Shown: positions 17,331 to 23,919, counted from the first letter of the stretch. The stretch: 23,919 nucleotides of DNA from Candidatus Poseidonia alphae (GCA_002505405.1 DAVD01000023.1:48326-72244); one strand, 5' to 3'. The notes: generated by a model not told the origin, from the letters alone. Made by a program: numbers and translations.

Positions 17331-18875
17331 ATGGGTGAAATGGAACCATCAAGCAATTTACAACCTCGGCCCGTGTTTGAAATCGAAAGCCCGAATTATT
17401 TTCATGTCGGTGTAGGGAACAAACTGCTCCTTGCCCTTTGCGCCATCCTTGCAACACTCTATGCCTCTGTGTTGCTTACCTATGCCGTCACTGGCTCCAG
17501 TTATAATTTGCAAAATCTAGTAATTTTTTCGCTTATAGATTTCTTCATAGGGCCTTTATTTTTTTGTGCACTCGGCGCATATTGGTTCCGAAAGCATTCG
17601 AAACGCATCAGATCACTTGCTGGACTGCTGATATTTTTCATCATCTACATTATTGAGTCTGCTATGGCTTACCACAACGGAGTCTTGATCCAATATGGAA
17701 TCTATCCTCGTAGCGTATATTTTGTTGAACTACTGTTTTTTCCGGCTTACATCGTCATAACGTTCACTATGACGGCGTTTTTCCTTTACAACCAAGTTGA
17801 ATCAACCCGATGGCGAACATCTCTTGCACCCCTGCTTTGTGGAATCATCGTCGTTGCGAATCTAACTCCAATTGATTTCATCAATTCAGGGATTTTACTC
17901 TCTGGAATCGTTGTTTTGTCGCTTTTCTCGTTGCTTGGTCTCCCTCGCATGCACCAAAAACTCGTGAAGTCCTTGGGGGATACCGGCCATCAGCTTTATT
18001 CTGTCATTCTACTGGGATATATTTGCACATTCAATCTTACAGCCCAAATCCAACTCGTAGAGGTCGTAGCAAACGATTTCTATGCATATGCAACATTGCT
18101 CGATACAAGCCTTCACACCCATTCCATGAATCACGAAACCGTTATTCTCATCCTGTTCACAATCAACTGGCTTGGCAAAGCAGGTTTGGTTATCAGTGCA
18201 GGGTATCTTGGTTTACAAATGCGAAAAGGGAGTGAGATCTTCTCCGAATCCTGTCAAAACATATGTATTAATTCTATTCACTACATACTCCCCTGCGCCT
18301 TTGCCCTTCTCGTGTTGACATTTGTTTTCGAACCATGGGAAGAGATCAATGTAGATTATAATGATGAGTTTTCCTCAGATATAGGTACAACTCCAGATAT
18401 TATTACATTCTTTGTTGAACCTGGTGAGTATGATATCACATTATCAATTTGTGGCAGCAGCGAACATGCTACCGACTACCAAAGGAGGGATGAAGGACAC
18501 TCGCTCTTTTCCCTTCAAGTTCCAGAAGGGGATAATTTCACTATCAATCGGACACGCCTCTCAACCACTCCTGATCTTCAGTACATTGATTCAATGCAAA
18601 GTGAATTCGAATGTTCGGAGTTACTGCTGGCCCCAACAACGTCATGGAGTAATAATCATGCTACGATCGACATAACCAATGCATCCATAATCTATCTCCA
18701 TATTGATTCTGGCAAGGCCACAAATGTGTTCATTGACACCCGGGCTCATGATGAAGACATAACTCAGGCCTCCTATTCGTTGTGCCTTTGGTTTTGTTTG
18801 CTTCCAATCTTCTTCGTGTATTTCAGAAGGGTAAGAAGGGGACAAACAAAGTTGGCACTTCTGCCGCAGTCATGA
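17331..18875 (+). CDS. Polytopic membrane protein with a C-terminal extracytoplasmic beta-type domain
   Basis: I do not recognise the family. The 514-residue product has about eight membrane helices between residues 30 and 335. It then has a polar domain of about 145 residues (336-478), rich in Asp, Ser, Thr and aromatic residues with several alternating patterns typical of beta-sandwich domains (FFVEPGEYDITLSICGSS), and one more membrane helix (about 480-500) followed by a basic tail (FRRVRRGQTK). By the positive-inside rule the polar domain should face outside. It follows the membrane-anchored TPR gene by 20 bases and is probably co-transcribed. GGGTGG upstream of the ATG is a possible ribosome site; the ATG at 17340 is an alternative. 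A sensor or channel role in the module is only a guess. Confidence 0.8.
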   Translation: MGEMEPSSNLQPRPVFEIESPNYFHVGVGNKLLLALCAILATLYASVLLTYAVTGSSYNLQNLVIFSLIDFFIGPLFFCALGAYWFRKHSKRIRSLAGLLIFFIIYIIESAMAYHNGVLIQYGIYPRSVYFVELLFFPAYIVITFTMTAFFLYNQVESTRWRTSLAPLLCGIIVVANLTPIDFINSGILLSGIVVLSLFSLLGLPRMHQKLVKSLGDTGHQLYSVILLGYICTFNLTAQIQLVEVVANDFYAYATLLDTSLHTHSMNHETVILILFTINWLGKAGLVISAGYLGLQMRKGSEIFSESCQNICINSIHYILPCAFALLVLTFVFEPWEEINVDYNDEFSSDIGTTPDIITFFVEPGEYDITLSICGSSEHATDYQRRDEGHSLFSLQVPEGDNFTINRTRLSTTPDLQYIDSMQSEFECSELLLAPTTSWSNNHATIDITNASIIYLHIDSGKATNVFIDTRAHDEDITQASYSLCLWFCLLPIFFVYFRRVRRGQTKLALLPQS

Positions 18876-18913
18876 TGTAACTGATGAGGTCATCAAAGAT
18901 TGACGTTGAAGGT

Positions 18914-20128
18914 TTAATCATCCTTATATGCGCCTTTTTGAGCATCGACATCGGTCTTTCGTAATTCGGCGAGTTGCTTGAGTGCCTCAAGTTGAACTTG
19001 CGGATCAGTTGAATTAGCGGCAATGTTTTCCAACACAGAAATGGTCTTGTCTGAACCTTGTTGGTGTTGTTCGAGGCGCATTTTCTCCTTTTCTTGGTTC
19101 ATTGCCATTCGCTCACGCTTTTTGTCCTGCATCTGATTAAACATTTCCATGGCTTGTTTGGCCTTTTGGTCCTTGATTTCAAGAACGGGGGCGGCCATAA
19201 TTTGTTGTCGCTCAACCTCTAAACGGGCAATCTCATTTTTGTGGACTGCTTCCTTGAGCGATGATTCACGGGCCACCTCGGCCTTGAGTTCATTCAAGGA
19301 ATGCTCTTGTTCCCATTTCTTAAGATCGAATTTACCTGAGGCTCCAAGCCGTTCTATTTCGAGAGCCATGGCGGCGGTCTCTTCAGCATGGACATTACTA
19401 AGGGCTAATCTAGCATTTAGTTCCGCCTTTCGTTGTTCAGAGGCGATGTGAGCATCCAATTCAATACGCTCCTTATCAGATGAAAAATCGTGCTCAATTT
19501 TGATCCGTTGAAGCACATATTGATTTTTCATCTGTTGCTCGGCAGCGGAAGTGCTCCACGTGATATAGCCTCCTCGGAAGGCCATTCCATGGCTATCAAG
19601 GAGCGTACGCAGGCGGTTTCGAAGCTCAAACATTACATCCTCACTGGTTTCAACTGTTCGCATTTTATTCGCATCTTTACCACGAAGAACCTCTAATACG
19701 CAGGTTTGCGTGAGGTGCATTATCACTTCGGCAACATCGGTTGCTTGAACGGCCATGTTTCCTTTGGCCGGGAATGTGATGAGGCGAGGGGCCGATTCCC
19801 TAGTGATTTCGAGTTTGAGAGTTACCAAGCAGTTGATTTCATCTCCATTTTCGGCTACTCCCTGAATTTGAATCATCACGGGGTGAGGTCCTGTATAGGC
19901 AAAAAGAAACGAGCGAACTGGATTGCTGCGTCCAAATAACTTTGCAAAAAGGCCAACTTTTGGATTAACTTCCATGTGTGTTTGTGAAACGGATCCAACT
20001 ATTTTTCCGTCCTCCAAAACAACACAGACCTCATTCGGCTTCAGCGTAACTTCCGCTTGCCGAGGGATATCGTCATCATTCAAGTATTGGGCAATCACTG
20101 TAGGGTTTGTTCTCCATCGGAAATGCAT
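18914..20128 (-). CDS. SPFH/Band-7-like protein with long coiled-coil tail
   Basis: A 404-residue protein. The N-terminal part (about residues 20-200) has the SPFH/Band-7 pattern: an early KPNEVCVVLEDGKIVGSV strand pair, a GDEINCLVTLKLEI strand, and a later helical segment ending in MAFRGGYITW. The rest is charged coiled coil (Glu/Lys/Arg/Ala-rich, 200-380) with a conserved-looking helix DPQVQLEALKQLAELR near the end. No N-terminal membrane helix is present, so it resembles the soluble SPFH subgroup rather than stomatin-type anchors. SPFH proteins form large oligomeric rings or cages. Start: GAGGTG lies six bases before the ATG at 20128; the GTG at 20137 would overlap the upstream stop. It follows the helical gene by five bases and is surely in the same operon. 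Its role with the VWA/TPR genes is inferred. Confidence 0.8.
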   Translation of the reverse strand: MHFRWRTNPTVIAQYLNDDDIPRQAEVTLKPNEVCVVLEDGKIVGSVSQTHMEVNPKVGLFAKLFGRSNPVRSFLFAYTGPHPVMIQIQGVAENGDEINCLVTLKLEITRESAPRLITFPAKGNMAVQATDVAEVIMHLTQTCVLEVLRGKDANKMRTVETSEDVMFELRNRLRTLLDSHGMAFRGGYITWSTSAAEQQMKNQYVLQRIKIEHDFSSDKERIELDAHIASEQRKAELNARLALSNVHAEETAAMALEIERLGASGKFDLKKWEQEHSLNELKAEVARESSLKEAVHKNEIARLEVERQQIMAAPVLEIKDQKAKQAMEMFNQMQDKKRERMAMNQEKEKMRLEQHQQGSDKTISVLENIAANSTDPQVQLEALKQLAELRKTDVDAQKGAYKDD

Positions 20129-20133
20129 TTTTT

Positions 20134-20661
20134 TCACCTCTTTGTTAATCCATCAATAAACATGTTCCTTTCAAGGTACATGTTACGAGTGCGGTTCAAT
20201 TTTTGTTGCCAATTCGAGATTCTCACAACAACTTCATCATGCATCAATTCATCCAGGCCATTCGCGAGTTCGTTTGCCATCCGAGTGGTTTCAACTAGTG
20301 CCTGAAGCACTTCGCCATCGTGCTTTACCAATTTTCGGACTGAATTGGTATTCAGTGTCCCAATGCCCGCATGTTGCGAAACATGGTTACTTGTAATGGA
20401 AAACTGAGCTTCATTTCTCAAGATATTGATGTTGTCAAGCATAGCCTCTAGCATGTTTCGGGCTTCTCTATTACCAGTTCGATGGACGTCATTCTGTATC
20501 TTTTCGGTGTGGCGAGCAATCATCTCACAACGGCGTTGGATTTCAGCACGCACGGCTTCATCTGATTGCATGAAGCGTCCCTTTTCATAGCCTTCGTAGG
20601 CAGAGACAAACGCTCGAACGGCTTGGACGGCTGCTGCAAGGGCTGAAGAAGTGACATCCAT
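20134..20661 (-). CDS. Helical hypothetical protein, partner of the SPFH gene
   Basis: A 175-residue, almost entirely alpha-helical protein of no family I recognise. It begins with an Ala/Val-rich helix (SSALAAAVQAVRAFVSAY), too polar overall to be a membrane helix, then amphipathic helices with many Arg, Glu and Asn. A mid-protein Thr/Ser/Asn-rich linker (QHAGIGTLNTNSV) separates two helical halves. The start at 20661 is chosen because AGGTGA lies five bases upstream; the in-frame GTG at 20670 lies inside that site. It heads a two-gene operon with the SPFH gene five bases downstream, using the same GAGGTGA-type site. An AAATAATAAG box near 20712 may be its promoter. Binding to the SPFH assembly is inference. 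Confidence 0.75.
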   Translation of the reverse strand: MDVTSSALAAAVQAVRAFVSAYEGYEKGRFMQSDEAVRAEIQRRCEMIARHTEKIQNDVHRTGNREARNMLEAMLDNINILRNEAQFSITSNHVSQHAGIGTLNTNSVRKLVKHDGEVLQALVETTRMANELANGLDELMHDEVVVRISNWQQKLNRTRNMYLERNMFIDGLTKR

Positions 20662-20783
20662 TTGCTTCACCTGCCACCACCACGATTCACCTACATTATT
20701 GAGGTATCGCTTATTATTTCAGAGAAATCCCATCCGTTGGTTCCAGGTCGGCATCCACGCTTCGCGGGGTACGGACTCAAAAT

Positions 20784-20815
20784 TGGTGGCGGACGTACCA
20801 GGATTCGAACCCCCG
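20784..20815 (-). other. tRNA 3'-end fragment without a 5' half
   Basis: On the minus strand the segment reads as T-loop TTCGAAT (20803-20809), the 3' T-stem strand CCTGG, an acceptor 3' strand TACGTCC, G73 (20790), CCA (20787-20789) and an extra CCA (20784-20786). The expected 5' acceptor GGACGTA is not found upstream on this strand. The 5' T-stem strand GGGGG pairs with CCTGG at only three positions. So it is not a working tRNA but a truncated 3' end, as left at an attachment site or by gene decay. Confidence 0.55.
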
Positions 20816-20826
20816 ACTCGGCCTCA

Positions 20827-21381
20827 TTAATTGAGGTCAAACGGTTTGGCGAAACGAATGGAGGCATGAAGTTCAATAAGACGGCAAACGGCAGGTGCCC
20901 ATTGACGCTTGAAGGCAACATGATGGCGTAACTCAGGGTTGCGCACAATCATACGTCGGTAGAGTTCATCAATTGCATGGGCTAAGTTTGGCATAACGAT
21001 GCCAACTTGGCCCTTTTTTCCCGGTTTATAATCGGAATTTCTCTCAAGGAGCCTCTGTATTTGTTCGTCGCTCATGGCGAAAAAGTTCGCCATGTGACTT
21101 CGTAATTGATGTGGAACGTTTCTGGTTGGCGCCCCGGCACGCAGGAAAGAATCGTCCGGCGTTGCCCCTATGTGCCGATTAGAGCGTCGCCCTTTCGGCC
21201 CGCTTTTCTGTCCGAGAAAATCAAGAAATTTGACCGTGGGTCGAAGCGTATGCTGTTTGAGTGTTTTTGTGTCTTCCCAGTGGAATGTATGTGTAAGGTG
21301 TGTGCCGCTTGTCCGTACAAGGAATCGGGTGCTTCGAAGGTCATCAAGAGATGGTTCGCCATTGGCGGGTTGAGGTCCCAT
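20827..21381 (-). CDS. Hypothetical protein ending beside the tRNA fragment
   Basis: A 184-residue ORF of no recognised family. The C-terminal half (from about residue 95) looks protein-like, with amphipathic helices and many Arg/His (EQIQRLLERNSDYKPGKK, AIDELYRRMIVRNPELRHH); the N-terminal half is less typical. A TTATAAA-type box (21405-21411) lies 24-30 bases before the ATG, fitting a leaderless start, and is the best support for the full length. An internal ATG (MANFFAMSDEQ) is an alternative. The stop falls in the short palindrome next to the tRNA 3' fragment, so this gene sits at the edge of a possible integrated element. No integrase catalytic residues (R-H-R-Y) are evident. A plus-strand ORF overlaps it but looks less coding. 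Confidence 0.5.
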   Translation of the reverse strand: MGPQPANGEPSLDDLRSTRFLVRTSGTHLTHTFHWEDTKTLKQHTLRPTVKFLDFLGQKSGPKGRRSNRHIGATPDDSFLRAGAPTRNVPHQLRSHMANFFAMSDEQIQRLLERNSDYKPGKKGQVGIVMPNLAHAIDELYRRMIVRNPELRHHVAFKRQWAPAVCRLIELHASIRFAKPFDLN

Positions 21382-21404
21382 GACTTGCGGTTAGATTTCG
21401 CAGG

Positions 21405-21411
21405 TTATAAA
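21405..21411 (-). promoter_or_regulatory. TATA-like box before the ORF at 21381
   Basis: The minus strand reads TTTATAA here, 24-30 bases upstream of the ATG at 21381, matching the archaeal spacing for a leaderless transcript. Confidence 0.45.
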
Positions 21412-21504
21412 CGCTTCAAAACCGATATAATATTGGGTGTCAAAAAAGGCGGTGCCTCGCAGTAAGCGGGAAAATTTACGTCTTTTTATATGCTAGAATG
21501 ATTG

Positions 21505-21510
21505 TATATA
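21505..21510 (+). promoter_or_regulatory. TATA box of the three-gene phosphatase operon
   Basis: TATATA lies 38-43 bases before the ATG at 21548. A start of transcription about 26 bases on would give a leader of roughly 17 bases containing the AAGGAG site at 21531-21536. Another AT-rich box, TTTATAT, lies at about 21484-21490. A CCCC-AAA-GGGG hairpin (21518-21528) falls between box and ribosome site. Confidence 0.5.
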
Positions 21511-21547
21511 TCAATACCCCCAAAGGGGAAAAGGAGACCAGAAAAAC

Positions 21548-21964
21548 ATGGAAATGAACGTACGAAGCAAAGGGAACTACACACAAGCAGGCTACCACAC
21601 ACTGCATGAAGACGAGATGCCAGAACTTGACGCCTCACAGCTGCACCAAGCAGCCGACCCAAGCGACATTGAGTTCATGAAGCGTTTTCTACGCAAGGAG
21701 GAGGTGGGGCGTTACCACTGGTTTGAGAGCCTCGGCTTCACGCTTCAGAACGCTGGTGCAGGTGCGCTGCGCTGCATACACCTCGTTGATCACGAGGCTG
21801 CAGTTCTCAGTTTGTCCATCGTAAGACAGACCATTGAGCTCGCAGGAGGCCGACTTGAAGTTGCTCCTTACACAGTCATACGCCCTATGGCGGATGAGGT
21901 GGAAGAAGGGGCAGAAGGCGAAGAGCGGGTAGTTGCTCAGGTTGTTGGCATGGAGGTGGCTTGA
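21548..21964 (+). CDS. Hypothetical protein, first gene of the phosphatase operon
   Basis: A 138-residue soluble acidic protein that I do not recognise. The N-terminal 45 residues are polar and probably flexible. The middle (SDIEFMKRFLRKEEVGRYHWFESLGFTLQ, given here only in part as FMKRFLRKEEVGRYHW) looks helical and aromatic. The next block alternates hydrophobic residues like a small alpha/beta fold, and the C-terminus is Glu-rich (EVEEGAEGEE). AAGGAG precedes the ATG at a somewhat long distance of about 11 bases. The following gene starts on the base after this stop, so the three genes are translated as a coupled set. Function may relate to the phosphatase or to a mobile element. Confidence 0.75.
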   Translation: MEMNVRSKGNYTQAGYHTLHEDEMPELDASQLHQAADPSDIEFMKRFLRKEEVGRYHWFESLGFTLQNAGAGALRCIHLVDHEAAVLSLSIVRQTIELAGGRLEVAPYTVIRPMADEVEEGAEGEERVVAQVVGMEVA

Positions 21965-22294
21965 GTGTGGTTGTACGTATCAGGTGGCTTTGTGTCCATC
22001 GTAGCCCACAGGACCGAGCCCGAACACCTGCTTGTTCGTGCTCGACACCCTAAGCACATTGCATCCATACTGCCGGACGCGAACGTCACTCACATGCCAT
22101 CAGCAGACTATCCCTATCGTACCGTCGCCCGCCGCGGTGAGGTTCACCGCGCCTTGACCGAGTACCTCCTCAATCTTGATTATGACAATTTCAAGAACAG
22201 TGTGCCTGACCCCGAATACCATGACGCTTGTCTTGACGTGTGGCGCACGATGTGGTCTTACGGCAACCGTTACAGAAACCGAGGGGGAGTTTGA
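21965..22294 (+). CDS. Small protein of a phage/bacterial-type uncharacterised family
   Basis: A 109-residue protein with a GTG start directly after the upstream stop. Its pattern is MWLYVSGGFVSIVAHR, then LLVRARHPKHIASILPDA, then DYPYRTVARRGEV, then LDYDNFKNSV, then a C-terminal Trp/Met-containing helix. As far as I recall, this matches a small uncharacterised family found in bacteria and phages that begins with M-W-x-x-T/S-x-x-G-F-x-S-I-V and ends with a D-Y-x-N-F-K motif; the biochemical role is unknown. That recollection needs a profile search. Its presence in an archaeal operon with a protein phosphatase suggests transfer from bacteria or viruses. Confidence 0.75.
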   Translation: MWLYVSGGFVSIVAHRTEPEHLLVRARHPKHIASILPDANVTHMPSADYPYRTVARRGEVHRALTEYLLNLDYDNFKNSVPDPEYHDACLDVWRTMWSYGNRYRNRGGV

Positions 22295-22873
22295 TTGCGT
22301 AACAGCACCACGCATCCGCTCTACGTCTCGTGGATTGACCTTGAGGGTGACGAGGGAGCCCTTGGCCTAACCTTGTGTCCGGGGAAGTATCAGCCCGTGG
22401 CGTCAACGGGCAGCTGGGACCGCCAACTCGACGTTGACGTGCAAGCCCTCGTTGACATGGGCGTTTCTCATCTTGTCAGCCTTATCACCGATGAGGACAT
22501 GCGAATGTTGCGAGTGGAAGACCTTCCATTACAGGTGCAAACCAGTGGACTGACCTGGGACCACCTTCCATTCGCCGATACCACCGCGCCCACCGAGGCT
22601 TGGATGGAACAGGCCAACCCCGTGTTGAATCGCATCATTGGGACCATTTCAGCAGGTGCCAAGGTGGTTGTGCATTGCATGGGGGGCTTGAGCCGCGCAG
22701 GAACCTTTGCCTCGCTGTACCTATGGTTGCGAGGTATGGATATGCATGAGGCCATCAGGACGGTCCGAGAAATTCGTAGCCCACAGGCCATCAATTCACG
22801 TCAAGTGACTTTTTTGATGCGCATGGCCAACGGGCATGATGGTGATCTGCATGAACCAGAGGGTTCCGTTTGA
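22295..22873 (+). CDS. Dual-specificity / tyrosine protein phosphatase, KAP (CDKN3)-like
   Basis: A 192-residue cysteine-based phosphatase that removes phosphate from Tyr, Ser or Thr, presumably cytosolic. The P-loop HCMGGLSRAG (127-136) has the catalytic Cys128 and Arg134. The likely general acid is Asp95 in PFADTTAP. The order of elements, VDMGVSHLVSLITDEDM before the acid loop, and GMDMHEAIRTVREIRSPQAI after the P-loop, fits the CDKN3/KAP-like subfamily seen in bacteria and mobile elements. All core residues are intact, so the enzyme should be active. It starts at a TTG directly after the upstream stop, with GGGGGAG a few bases before, so it is probably translated by coupling. Substrate is unknown; the two preceding genes may be partners. 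Confidence 0.85.
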   Translation: MRNSTTHPLYVSWIDLEGDEGALGLTLCPGKYQPVASTGSWDRQLDVDVQALVDMGVSHLVSLITDEDMRMLRVEDLPLQVQTSGLTWDHLPFADTTAPTEAWMEQANPVLNRIIGTISAGAKVVVHCMGGLSRAGTFASLYLWLRGMDMHEAIRTVREIRSPQAINSRQVTFLMRMANGHDGDLHEPEGSV

Positions 22874-22902
22874 GTACCATATCCAAAAACACCTCAAGAG
22901 CA

Positions 22903-22909
22903 TATAAAT
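22903..22909 (+). promoter_or_regulatory. TATA box of the gene at 22938
   Basis: TATAAAT lies 29-35 bases before the ATG. It predicts a short leader carrying the GGGGAG ribosome site immediately upstream of the start codon, and shows that the gene is not only read through from the phosphatase operon. Confidence 0.5.
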
Positions 22910-22937
22910 CGGAAAAGAAAGAGAACAGGGGAGAACC

Positions 22938-23534
22938 ATGAAGAACAATCCGACCAATGAAATGATGCAATTGATTGCAAACCACGTCAATCACAACGAA
23001 TACGAGCACTATCTCGATGAAGCGAAGCTGAGCGTTGAGGAACTGCTCGTCTTGAGCGATGAATTGTACAATCTCCATTCGGCCCGTTGGAACATCCAAG
23101 AGGCGTCCAACAACCACGGTGTGAACCCCTTTGATGTCATCTCTTTGCTTGATGCTCGTGTTGCCATCTTTGCCCGATGCGGAAACGAAGGCTACGCTGA
23201 TTGGATGCAAAATATGTGGGACCTCGCCATCCGATACTCCGACCAAGCCGGCCTCAGTCGCAAGTTCAGTCTCTTTGCTGAATTGGTTGCTTCAACCAAG
23301 GCCGATCTTTCTCGAGAGGAACGCTCTGTTTTTTTCTACACCCGTGCCCTCAACCGACTTGCCCAACTCACTGATTATTGGATTGGCGAGGATGAAGCAA
23401 GACCGTTGTGGCAAGAACTCATGGAGTATGCTCTTTCTTCCATGGAAGAAGGTGAACAACTCCAAGCGCTCAATGTGATTCGGGAAAACGCACCATGGTT
23501 TGCCCAAGAAAACGAACAACACTTCCAATTCTGA
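22938..23534 (+). CDS. Hypothetical helical protein
   Basis: A 198-residue soluble, mainly alpha-helical, acidic protein with many Trp, Asn and Glu. I do not recognise a family. Several helix pairs (EEYEHYLDEAKLSVEEL-like spacing, then NEGYADWMQNMWDLAIRYSD, then SREERSVFFYTRALNRLAQL) give a TPR-like impression without clear repeats. The start has its own TATA box and a GGGGAG site. Codon use resembles the core genes at the left of the window, so it may belong to the ancestral chromosome rather than to an island. The next small gene follows 20 bases later and may be co-transcribed. Confidence 0.75.
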   Translation: MKNNPTNEMMQLIANHVNHNEYEHYLDEAKLSVEELLVLSDELYNLHSARWNIQEASNNHGVNPFDVISLLDARVAIFARCGNEGYADWMQNMWDLAIRYSDQAGLSRKFSLFAELVASTKADLSREERSVFFYTRALNRLAQLTDYWIGEDEARPLWQELMEYALSSMEEGEQLQALNVIRENAPWFAQENEQHFQF

Positions 23535-23554
23535 TTCTTCATCAAGGGGCAGGC

Positions 23555-23788
23555 GTGAATACGATGGAATGGAAACCGGACGAAGCATTGGTTGCATGGG
23601 GCAATGAACATTTTGACAAGATGCCAGTGCGCAGCATCTGGGCACCCGACGACACTGGTGTGCAATATCAAAAATTGTGCCAGGCCAGTTATCTGCTCAT
23701 TTTTCTGCGAAACGACCCGTTGGCTCAAGAACACCACAAGAAATTCACGATGATCATGAAGGCTTGTGGTTATGCGCTTGTAGCCTGA
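23555..23788 (+). CDS. Small hypothetical protein
   Basis: A 77-residue (GTG start at 23555) or 74-residue (ATG at 23564) acidic protein with a Trp-containing N-terminus (MEWKPDEALVAWGNEHF) and a helical C-terminus (YLLIFLRNDPLAQEHH). No family recognised. AAGGGG (23545-23549) sits five bases before the GTG and 14 before the ATG, and AGG ten before the ATG, so the start is undecided; the frame stays open further upstream but overlaps the preceding gene. It is 20 bases from that gene and ends 5 bases before the 3' end of tRNA-Arg on the other strand. Confidence 0.6.
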   Translation: MNTMEWKPDEALVAWGNEHFDKMPVRSIWAPDDTGVQYQKLCQASYLLIFLRNDPLAQEHHKKFTMIMKACGYALVA

Positions 23789-23793
23789 TACAC

Positions 23794-23870
23794 TGGTGGG
23801 CGATGCAGGATTCGAACCCGCGTCGACGGGTTCGAAGCCCGTCAGGATATCCAAGCTACCCCAATCGCCC
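23794..23870 (-). tRNA. tRNA-Arg (TCG anticodon), CCA encoded
   Basis: The minus strand folds as a full cloverleaf. The acceptor GGGCGAT pairs with ATCGCCC, and the D-loop carries AGCTTGGAT. The anticodon stem ACGGG/CCCGT holds loop CTTCGAA, with anticodon TCG reading the Arg codon CGA. The T-arm is GCGGG-TTCGAAT-CCTGC with one G-T pair. Discriminator A (23797) and CCA (23794-23796) follow directly, so the 3' end is genomically encoded. No intron is seen. A TTATTGA box about 30 bases upstream of the 5' end may be its promoter. Confidence 0.93.
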
Positions 23871-23919
23871 TTGTGCCTCCGAGATGTCCACCCCTCTTCA
23901 ATAAGGCGGGTACCTTGGA

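Noticed and set aside
20690..20836. Permuted tRNA with the 5' half downstream of the 3' half
   Set aside because: No D-arm-like sequence or strand pairing with TACGTCC is found in the sequence after the CCA on the minus strand.
20822..20836. Palindrome CCTCATTAATTGAGG as a transcription terminator
   Set aside because: Arms are only five bases with no T-run after them on either strand; better seen as part of the boundary next to the tRNA fragment.
21106..21465. Plus-strand 119-residue frame opposite the ORF at 20827-21381
   Set aside because: Cys- and Arg-rich atypical composition, no ribosome site or suitably spaced TATA box; the minus-strand frame is better supported.
23794..23870. tRNA-Arg(TCG) as the intact partner of the tRNA 3' fragment at 20784
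   Set aside because: Both share the generic T-arm bases GGGTTCGAATCCTG and lie on the same strand, but their acceptor 3' strands differ (ATCGCCC with A73 versus TACGTCC with G73). An attachment duplication would be identical.

Overview
The window looks like a chromosome fragment of a planktonic archaeon, most likely a Marine Group II euryarchaeote (Poseidoniales). That placement is inference. It rests on TATA-like boxes about 25-30 bases upstream of some start codons (consistent with leaderless mRNAs), other starts with Shine-Dalgarno sites, a very large FG-GAP/calcium-repeat surface protein, an ATP-type PEP carboxykinase, and a GlmU-like acetyltransferase encoded next to a phosphohexomutase. 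No rRNA or marker gene in the window confirms it.

Left part (1-7213), housekeeping-like and relatively GC-rich. The 5' part of pckA (minus) runs off the left edge. It is divergent from a giant polytopic membrane protein of about 1275 residues (plus). Convergent with that is a three-gene minus-strand operon: small winged-helix-like protein, left-handed beta-helix acetyltransferase, and phosphoglucosamine-mutase-like enzyme. The last two fit successive steps toward UDP-GlcNAc.

Middle part (about 7350-20670), accessory-looking and locally AT-rich. It opens with a zinc-ribbon/coiled-coil/membrane gene broken by an apparent one-base frameshift and flanked by two copies of a 13-base repeat. A roughly 1300-residue FG-GAP/thrombospondin-3-like surface protein follows. 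Next is a set of VWA protein (plus), TPR protein (minus), membrane-anchored TPR protein (plus), polytopic membrane protein with an extracytoplasmic domain (plus), SPFH/Band-7 protein (minus) and a helical partner protein (minus). The last two are tightly coupled. I read this set as a candidate membrane-associated multi-protein module, and it is the best candidate here for an undescribed system.

Right part (20780-23919). A tRNA 3'-end fragment without a 5' half overlaps the end of an unrecognised minus-strand ORF. A compact plus-strand operon follows: unknown protein, small protein of a phage/bacterial-type family, and KAP-like dual-specificity phosphatase. Two small hypothetical genes and a complete tRNA-Arg(TCG) with encoded CCA (minus) close the window. 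The tRNA fragment and the phage-like operon suggest a past integration event, but no recognisable integrase is present.
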